DNA of 12,039 nt from Bacteroidales bacterium (GTDB taxonomy: Bacteria; Bacteroidota; Bacteroidia; Bacteroidales; VadinHA17): the NCBI GenBank assembly GCA_003162595.1, contig PMNJ01000221.1, positions 1,549 to 13,587 of the forward strand. The letters run 5' to 3'. Positions within the stretch are counted from its first letter, which is position 1. Every line of letters begins with the position of its first letter. A program made the translations under genes and the position numbers. The notes beneath the pieces were generated by a model. It searched no databases. It worked only from the letters and a program-made list of their open reading frames with translations, and was not told where the DNA came from. Shown here one piece after another: positions 6,145-12,039 of the stretch.

Positions 6145-7410
6145 ATGGATGTTTTTACTAACAATTATCGGATTCAAAATAATCCTGAAACAAAGAGTCG
6201 GAATCTCCTGAAATATTTACTGAGTTGCATGGAAGTTTTAACGATTCTATTAGCATTTCAGTCTTCATATTTCATAAACTATTCTGAAAAGTGGAAGTTT
6301 TTTTTTACTGAAAAAAATTTACTGATCCTCTTCCTTGTAATTCTGCCTTTCTGGCTTATAATACTATATCTGGTTAGAATTACCGGTATTTCCACCAGGC
6401 GTTATAAAGTTCTTTCATTACTTTATCTGCAGGTGTCTGTTTCGATATTCTGTCTCCTGATTCTTTATCATTTGATTTTCAGATTATATCCTGTTTCAAG
6501 ACTGTTCATGGCAGCGCTGCTTTTATTTGGATTTATTTATTTATTCTTCGGAAGGATATTAATATACAAGATTTTTAAAAGGCTGGGGGAAAAGGATGAT
6601 AATCATGTGATCGCTATAATAATCGCAGACGATTCTTCATTAGGGTTTATCGAAAATCTCCTGTCAAATAAGAAACTGGGCTACAAAGCTGTAGTGATAT
6701 TTACAGAATCAGCTCAGGTAAAAGCCAGATATGAAAGCAGTTCAATAATTCTGCCTGAAAGATTTACCGAAATAATACATGATATGATAGAGGTGGATTT
6801 TGTTGATGAAGTCCTCTATTTAAAAGAGAATACCGATGCCGCAAAGGTTCGTGAAATTATAACATCATGTGAAGATCTTGGGGTTACATTCAGACTTAAA
6901 TCTGTTTCCCCAAAACCAAATCTTTCCAGCGCAGTCAAAACTGATATTGCCGATGGCAAATTTCTGAGTTTTATTAACATTCCAAATAATTCCTATGCCC
7001 TTGCCGTAAAGAAAACAATAGATATTAATATTGCCCTTTTGATGATTGTGGTTCTGTCTCCTGTTTTGATCATTATAAGTATGATTATTAAGCTGACTTC
7101 GCGGGGTCCGATAATAAGTAAATTGTCTAAAGTTGGGTGGAGAGGCCGACAGATAAAAGTCTACAGATTCAGGACAACGCATTTCAATACCAATAAGAGA
7201 AGTACTTATCCGGAATCTAAAATAAAAGCTTCTGGATCTGAGTTCGATAAAGATCCCCGCTTAACTAAAATAGGGAGATTTCTTCTTAAGTCGGGGTTGG
7301 ATCAGCTCCCTGAGTTGTTTAATGTTTTAGAGGGGGAGATGTCAGTTATTGGTCCCAGGCATCCTCTTCAGAGTGATATTATAAAATCATTTAAAAGAAA
7401 GTACTCCTGA
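6145..7410 (+). CDS. Polyprenyl-phosphate sugar-1-phosphate transferase (WcaJ/WbaP-like), C-terminally short and with altered dyad
   Basis: Family members transfer a sugar-1-phosphate from a nucleotide sugar to undecaprenyl phosphate, starting exopolysaccharide or O-antigen synthesis at the inner membrane. Four hydrophobic segments (about 21-45, 58-78, 90-112, 119-142) are followed by a Rossmann-like domain (about 153-250). The catalytic domain starts near KKTIDI (289-294) with a membrane-associated helix (295-316), SRGP (319-322), VYRFRT (339-344), DPRLTKIGRFL (370-380) and VIGPR (401-405). The protein stops at 421, without the segment of roughly 45-60 residues carrying the PGITG-type motif; no other frame downstream restores it. 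Where the family has LDELPQ, with its catalytic Asp-Glu pair, this protein has LDQLPE (385-390). It may be inactive or have changed function. Confidence 0.85.
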   Translation: MDVFTNNYRIQNNPETKSRNLLKYLLSCMEVLTILLAFQSSYFINYSEKWKFFFTEKNLLILFLVILPFWLIILYLVRITGISTRRYKVLSLLYLQVSVSIFCLLILYHLIFRLYPVSRLFMAALLLFGFIYLFFGRILIYKIFKRLGEKDDNHVIAIIIADDSSLGFIENLLSNKKLGYKAVVIFTESAQVKARYESSSIILPERFTEIIHDMIEVDFVDEVLYLKENTDAAKVREIITSCEDLGVTFRLKSVSPKPNLSSAVKTDIADGKFLSFINIPNNSYALAVKKTIDINIALLMIVVLSPVLIIISMIIKLTSRGPIISKLSKVGWRGRQIKVYRFRTTHFNTNKRSTYPESKIKASGSEFDKDPRLTKIGRFLLKSGLDQLPELFNVLEGEMSVIGPRHPLQSDIIKSFKRKYS

Positions 7411-7472
7411 AGAAGCCTGATAAAAAATTTTTTGATCCAGAATGTGTTCTTATTATTCTTAAATCCTTTGAT

Positions 7473-9698
7473 ATGTTTAAATCTGAAATTTTTATCCGGA
7501 AAAGAGGCGGAGTAAGAGTCTTTGTAATCTCGGCGGCGATTCTTTTCATCACATTGATTGCAAGTTCTCAGGTCGCAGATATCAGTTGGTCGGTTGATGG
7601 GAATTCTTATTATCGCGTTGTGAAAAATGAACTCCTTCAGTATACATTGCCTGATAATAAGCCGGTTGTAGTATTGTCCAAACAACAACTTACATCCTCC
7701 GGGAGCGCGACTCCTTTGCAATTCAGTTACTATTCCTTCTCGGGCGACCAGCAAAAAGTTTTACTGTTCACGAATACAAAAAGGGTCTGGAGACTTAATT
7801 CAAAAGGTGATTACTGGATGCTTGACAGGAAATCAGGTTCACTAAGTCAATTGGGCAAAACCCTTCCACCAGCCTCGTTAATGTTCGCCAAGTTTTCCCC
7901 GGACGGGAATTCTGTTGCTTATGTCAGCGGAAACAATATTTATGTTGAGGACCTGGGCACTTCACAGATTAAGGCACTCACTAGCGACGGGTCTGTAACG
8001 CTTATTAATGGTACTTTTGACTGGGTTTATGAAGAAGAATTTGCCTGCCGTGATGGATTTCGCTGGAGCCCCGACAGTAAAAAAATTGCCTTTTGGCAGA
8101 TTGATGCAAGCAGTATCAGAAAGTATTATCTGATTAACAATACCGATTCCGTCTACTCGCGGGTTATTCCTATTGAATATCCTAAAGTTGGAGAAAACCC
8201 ATCGTCATGCAGGGTTGGCGTTGTGAATATTGCAGATAATAAAACCACATGGATGAACATCCCGGGCGATCCTGCTCAAAACTACCTGGTAAGAGTGGAG
8301 TTTATTCCTTTTACTGATAATTTGCTCATTCAACAGCTCAACCGTAAACAAAATTCAAGCAAGCTTTATATATCTGAAGCCGCTACCGGTAAATCTAAAG
8401 TGATAGAAGAAGAGACCGATCAGGCCTGGGTTGATATCTATCAGCCCGGGAATCCTTATACAATCAGTTTTACCAATAGTTTTATCTGGCTGAATGAAAC
8501 AAAGAGCATTCTCTGGGATTCTGAAAAAGATGGATGGAGACATTTATACCAGGTATCTCTCGATGGGAAGCCGGAAAAACTTATAACTAAAGGCAATTAC
8601 GATTTTACTGACGTAACATTTGTAGACCATAAAAAAGGGTACGTATATTTTATGGCTTCACCTGATAATGCGACCCAGAACTATCTATACCGCACAAAGC
8701 TGGATGGAACCGGGACTGCTGATCTGGTAAGTCAGGCATCTTTGAAAGGAACTCATAGTTATTCCTTCTCACCCAACGGCAAATATGCAGTCCATTCATT
8801 CTCAAACAGCTTTACACGTCCTGCTCGCGAGTTTATAATGGTAGCCAATCAGAAACCATTAAATGAAAAAGAAAGCATCATTGCCCGGCTCGATTCTCTT
8901 AAGGTTAAGCCTGCTGTAGAATTCTTCAAAATAAAAACTGCTGACAGTGTTGAGATGGACGGATGGATGGTTAAACCTGTAAACTTCGACCCGGCAAAGA
9001 AATATCCGGTGGTATTTTATGTGTACACTGAACCTGCCAGAGCTACTGTTGTGGATACTTATGGCATAACCAGGAACTCACTCTACCTGGGAGACATGGC
9101 AAAAGATGGTTACATATATATTTCACTTGACAACCGGGGTACACCTGCTCCGAGAGGGGCAGCCTGGCGAAAATCAATTTACAGAAAAATTGGCCAGATC
9201 AATATCCACGACCAGGCAATGGCAGCGAAGGAAATACTGAAATGGGATTTCGTTGACCCTGAGAGAATTGCTGTCTGGGGCTGGAGTGGTGGAGGCTCTG
9301 CCACTTTGAATCTCATGTTCCAGTATCCTGAGATATACAAAACCGGAATTGCAATTGCTGCTGTAGCCAATTTACTCACTTATGATAATATTTATCAGGA
9401 ACGATACATGGGGTTACCACTGGAAAACATGGAGGATTTTATAAAAGGTTCACCAGTCACCTATGCTAAAAACCTCAAAGGTAACCTGTTGTATATTCAC
9501 GGAACGGGTGATGACAACGTGCATTATCAGAATGCCGAGATGCTTCTCAATGAGTTGATTAAATACAATAAGCAATTTCAGTTTATGGCCTATCCTAACC
9601 GGACTCATGGTATTTCCGAAGGAGAAGGCACGTTTGTTCACCTGGCAACTCTTTATACAAGTTACTTAAGGAAGAATTGTCCTCCGGGTGGCAGGTAA
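7473..9698 (+). CDS. Dipeptidyl peptidase IV, serine peptidase family S9B
   Basis: Removes N-terminal dipeptides, typically X-Pro or X-Ala, from peptides in the periplasm or at the envelope. Residues 1-32 have a basic start and a hydrophobic core (16-30) forming a signal peptide or anchor. A beta-propeller domain covers about 35-460 and includes DWVYEEEF (183-190), whose glutamates bind the substrate amino terminus. The alpha/beta-hydrolase domain covers about 485-735. The triad is Ser605 in GWSGGG (603-608), Asp680 in HGTGDD (676-681) and His712 in NRTHG (709-713), spaced as in human DPP4. The usual GWSYGG is GWSGGG here, a variant I associate with Bacteroidota enzymes. At 741 residues it is full length and looks intact. 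It starts 62 bp after the sugar transferase and may be co-transcribed. Its stop lies 10 bp from that of the converging serA. Confidence 0.96.
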   Translation: MFKSEIFIRKRGGVRVFVISAAILFITLIASSQVADISWSVDGNSYYRVVKNELLQYTLPDNKPVVVLSKQQLTSSGSATPLQFSYYSFSGDQQKVLLFTNTKRVWRLNSKGDYWMLDRKSGSLSQLGKTLPPASLMFAKFSPDGNSVAYVSGNNIYVEDLGTSQIKALTSDGSVTLINGTFDWVYEEEFACRDGFRWSPDSKKIAFWQIDASSIRKYYLINNTDSVYSRVIPIEYPKVGENPSSCRVGVVNIADNKTTWMNIPGDPAQNYLVRVEFIPFTDNLLIQQLNRKQNSSKLYISEAATGKSKVIEEETDQAWVDIYQPGNPYTISFTNSFIWLNETKSILWDSEKDGWRHLYQVSLDGKPEKLITKGNYDFTDVTFVDHKKGYVYFMASPDNATQNYLYRTKLDGTGTADLVSQASLKGTHSYSFSPNGKYAVHSFSNSFTRPAREFIMVANQKPLNEKESIIARLDSLKVKPAVEFFKIKTADSVEMDGWMVKPVNFDPAKKYPVVFYVYTEPARATVVDTYGITRNSLYLGDMAKDGYIYISLDNRGTPAPRGAAWRKSIYRKIGQINIHDQAMAAKEILKWDFVDPERIAVWGWSGGGSATLNLMFQYPEIYKTGIAIAAVANLLTYDNIYQERYMGLPLENMEDFIKGSPVTYAKNLKGNLLYIHGTGDDNVHYQNAEMLLNELIKYNKQFQFMAYPNRTHGISEGEGTFVHLATLYTSYLRKNCPPGGR

Positions 9699-9708
9699 TA
9701 TAAAACTT

Positions 9709-10939
9709 TTAATACAAGATTCTTACTCTTATTGTATGCGGGATATTCTTCAGATCTTTCAGGACTGAATCATTAAGCTCAGTATCAGTTTCCAGGATGA
9801 CATAACCCAGGTCAGCGTCGGTTTGAAGGTATTCAGCTGAAATATTGATGCCCCTGTGAAGAAAAGTAATGGTTTATCTCGCCCAGAACGCCGGGAACAT
9901 TCCTATGAATATGTAAAAAGCGTTGTTTGGCTGAATTAGCCTGAAGTGCAATCTCGACGAAGTTTACAGCTCCTATGGTTGAGCCTGTATCACTGTATCT
10001 TACAAGTTTTTCAGCTACTTCCAGCCCTATATTGGCAAGAGCTTCGAGGGTACTTCCCGCAATGTGAGGCGTAAGAATCACATTATTAAAATCCTGGAGA
10101 TCAATTTCGAACGGTTTATCATTTGATGACGGCTCTTTTGGGAAAACATCTGCAGCAACTCCTGCCAGGTGTTTCGACCTGAGTCCTTCAGCAACAGCCT
10201 TATAGTCAACAACATCGCCACGCGATGCGTTTATCAGGCATGATCCCTTCTTCATTTGAGAAATCTGGGAACCTGAGATCATATTCCTCGTTAATTCTGT
10301 TAACGGAACATGAACAGTAATGGTATCAGAGATTCTTAACAGTTCGTTCAAACTTGATACAGGTTTGGAATTACCCAGACTCAGTTTCTTCTCAATATCA
10401 TAATAGAAGATATTCATACCAAGACTTTCGGCAAGAATGGATACCTGGGAACCTATATGTCCATAGCCAACTATACCAAGATTTTTGCCTCTTACTTCCA
10501 CCGAGTTATTGAACGATTTCATCCAAATTTTCTTATGAGCCAGGGCATTTTTTTCAGGGATGCCCCGCATAAGCATTATACACTCGGCTATAACCAGTTC
10601 TGCAACTGAACGTGTATTTGAGAAAGGGGCATTAAATACAGGTATTCCAAGCATTTTGGCATCCTGTATATCCACCTGATTAGTACCTATACTGAAACAT
10701 CCGATAGCAAAAAGTTTGGGAGTATTGAGTAGAAGGTTTTTACGAAGTTCAGTACGGCTTCTGATCCCAATTATATGGGTAGTTTTTAATTTTCTTTCAA
10801 GTTCCTCTCCGGATAACGCACCATTCAAACATTCAACATTGGTATAGCCATTTTCCCTGAAGAACAGGTTGGCATTCTCATGGATCCCTTCCAGTAAAAG
10901 GACTTTGATCTTGCTTTTATCAAGCGAAAAATTTCTCAT
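9709..10939 (-). CDS. serA: D-3-phosphoglycerate dehydrogenase, frameshifted in its ACT domain
   Basis: Oxidises 3-phosphoglycerate to 3-phosphohydroxypyruvate with NAD, the first step of serine synthesis; cytosolic. With the ATG at 10939 the protein numbers like E. coli SerA (a TTG at 10942 would add one residue): GYGHIG NAD-binding loop (158-163), Asp181, and catalytic Arg240, Glu269 and His292. The frame opens into the ACT domain (RFLHIHRNVPGVLGEI, 340-355) and then stops at 9833-9835 after a run of four G (9851-9854 on the plus strand). Removing one G restores a reading through GINISAEYLQTDADLGYV and on to KNIPHTIRVRILY and a TAA at 9709-9711, giving 409 residues. That is the full regulatory domain that in E. 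coli binds serine. It may be a sequencing error or a real recent mutation; if real, the enzyme loses the ACT end and probably feedback control. Confidence 0.93.
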
Positions 10940-10996
10940 CAACAGGCTATTAAGGATTAAAGTAATAATCTAAATTAATAACATAGATTAATTCGT

Positions 10997-11028
10997 GAAA
11001 AGTAAATAAAAGAGTCCGTTTGTGCAAA
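10997..11028 (-). promoter_or_regulatory. serA: Candidate serA promoter
   Basis: On the minus strand TTTG (11025-11028), a 20-bp spacer and TACTTTTC (10997-11004) resemble the Bacteroidota -33 and -7 elements; only the final G of TAnnTTTG differs. It lies about 58 bases upstream of the serA ATG. The match is by eye. Confidence 0.4.
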
Positions 11029-11172
11029 TAATTTAAAAGGTAAGAAATTCTTTCGTTCATTTTTTGTTTGCTAAAATTACATGTTATTTTATTGTCTCAG
11101 GTACAAAGAAATGAGCAGATATTTAAAATATTTAAACCTCTCATTCGTCTGTTGAATTAAATGATCTACTAA

Positions 11173-11733
11173 ATGAGTCCTAAAGAGTCAGAAAAAATCG
11201 GAAATGTTTATAAAGACGAACGGAAACGTCTGCTCGGCTATATAAGAAACAGAATTCCCGACAAGGTGGAGGCTGAGGATATACTGCAGGATGTCTTCTA
11301 CCAGCTTACCGTAGGCTTCAGGGATATCAGGAGGATTGAAACTCTCACAGTATGGCTCTATAAAGTGGCCGATAATCGTATAACCGACCTCTTTCGTAAG
11401 AAAAAGCCAGTTAGTATCACTTACAGGGAAAATGCAATAGATGACGACGACGGCCCTCTTGCACTCGAGGAGATTCTCCCTTCGCTGGGATCGACGCCCG
11501 AGGAGGAGGAGATAAAGGAAATGATTTGGGAAGCCATCGATGAAACTCTGTCAGAACTGCCCGAAGAGCAGAGAGACGTATTTGTGGCAAACGAGTTCGA
11601 GGATAGAAGCTTCAAAGAGATATCTGAAAAAACAGGTATCGGAGTCAACACCCTCATCTCGAGGAAAAGATACGCCGTACTTGCCTTGAGGGAAAGATTA
11701 ATTGAATTGTATAAATTACTAAAAAACAACTAG
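11173..11733 (+). CDS. RNA polymerase sigma factor, sigma-70 family, ECF-like
   Basis: Directs RNA polymerase to a set of promoters, usually in response to an envelope or metal signal. The 186-residue protein has region 2 at about 15-77, with the core-binding block VEAEDILQDVF (32-42) and the DNA-melting segment around TVWLYKVADNRITDLFR (59-75). A strongly acidic linker (88-118) contains runs of Asp and Glu. Region 4 (about 122-175) has LSELPEEQRDVF and the helix-turn-helix FKEISEKTGIGVNTLISRKRYA (147-168). Regions 1 and 3 are absent, as in ECF factors. The ATG at 11173 comes directly after an in-frame TAA, which fixes the longest possible start. The stop is 1 bp before the following membrane-protein gene. 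No standard zinc-binding anti-sigma gene lies in view. Confidence 0.92.
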   Translation: MSPKESEKIGNVYKDERKRLLGYIRNRIPDKVEAEDILQDVFYQLTVGFRDIRRIETLTVWLYKVADNRITDLFRKKKPVSITYRENAIDDDDGPLALEEILPSLGSTPEEEEIKEMIWEAIDETLSELPEEQRDVFVANEFEDRSFKEISEKTGIGVNTLISRKRYAVLALRERLIELYKLLKNN

Positions 11734-11734
11734 T

Positions 11735-12034
11735 ATGAAAACGTTAAGAATTTTAAAGTATGTAGGATTTGGTATTCTAGGATTAGGATTCATCACTCTG
11801 ACAATTTATCTCGTAATGTGTCTATGGAACTCATTGATTCCATTATTGTTCCATGGACCTGTCCTCACTTTCTGGCAGACTGCCGGACTCTTTCTACTGT
11901 CGAAAATTCTTCTTACCGGAATAGCTCCCGGACCACATAACAATAACAAGAGAGAGTGGCGCAGAAAATATCATGATAAATTCAGGCCAGGCTTCAATTA
12001 TGATGAGAATAAAACTGCTCCGGAACAGGTATAG
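11735..12034 (+). CDS. Small two-helix membrane protein, probable partner of the sigma factor
   Basis: A 99-residue protein with hydrophobic helices at about 6-31 and 45-62 and a basic, hydrophilic tail (NKREWRRKYHDKF, 71-83). The block LWNSLIPLLF (30-39) followed by TFWQTAGLFLLSKILLTG (45-62) matches my recollection of small proteins found beside ECF sigma factors in Bacteroidota and Proteobacteria; their function is unknown to me. It starts 1 bp after the sigma stop codon, so the two are almost certainly co-transcribed and translationally coupled. It is not a typical ZAS-type anti-sigma factor, having no His-x3-Cys-x2-Cys motif, but could anchor or modulate the sigma factor. The operon may continue past the window. 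Confidence 0.8.
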   Translation: MKTLRILKYVGFGILGLGFITLTIYLVMCLWNSLIPLLFHGPVLTFWQTAGLFLLSKILLTGIAPGPHNNNKREWRRKYHDKFRPGFNYDENKTAPEQV

Positions 12035-12039
12035 ATAAT

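Noticed and set aside
7411..7472. Frameshift restoring the missing end of the sugar transferase
   Set aside because: Neither alternative frame after 7410 shows a PGITG motif or other family sequence.
9851..9854. Programmed frameshift in serA
   Set aside because: Only a four-G run is present, with no recognised slippery heptamer or stimulatory structure; a mutation or sequence error is simpler.
10940..10942. TTG as the start codon of serA
   Set aside because: The adjacent ATG at 10939 gives a protein that aligns residue for residue with E. coli SerA.

Overview
The window looks like chromosomal DNA of an AT-rich member of the Bacteroidota, probably class Bacteroidia. The signs are a Bacteroidota-type dipeptidyl peptidase IV, a CsbD-like small protein, a MetA with a glutamate at the acyl-CoA specificity position, little visible Shine-Dalgarno sequence, and promoter-like sites of the TTTG / TAnnTTTG type. 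No transposase, integrase, tRNA, rRNA, CRISPR array or phage gene was seen.

Left part (1-3115). The N-terminal 250 residues of a DEAD-box RNA helicase run leftward off the edge, from a GTG start. Diverging from it is an OmpA-type peptidoglycan-binding lipoprotein with a long coiled coil, then an AI-2E-family (PerM/TqsA-like) multi-spanning membrane protein. Next comes about 500 bp without an intact gene. It holds a possible C-terminal gene remnant on the minus strand and a strong AT-rich inverted repeat.

Middle part (3614-7410). A CsbD-like stress protein (+) and metA (-) converge on a bidirectional terminator. MetA keeps all its catalytic residues and is predicted to use acetyl-CoA. After a second AT-rich gap of about 500 bp come two genes in the same direction: an unrecognised protein of about 209 residues with a methyltransferase-like tail, and a polyprenyl-phosphate sugar-1-phosphate transferase of the WcaJ/WbaP type. 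The transferase lacks its usual C-terminal part and reads DQ where the family has its catalytic DE pair.

Right part (7473-12039). A complete dipeptidyl peptidase IV (+) faces serA (-), with only 10 bp between their stop codons. serA encodes a full E. coli-type phosphoglycerate dehydrogenase, but one extra base in a four-G run knocks its last ~45 residues (the serine-binding ACT domain) out of frame. Diverging from serA is a tight pair: an ECF-like sigma factor and a two-helix membrane protein starting 1 bp after the sigma stop codon. That operon probably continues past the window edge.

Most genes are housekeeping or envelope functions. I did not find a convincing undescribed multi-gene system. 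The items most worth a second look are the altered sugar transferase with its unknown partner, the serA frameshift, the sigma/membrane-protein pair, and the non-coding structures.
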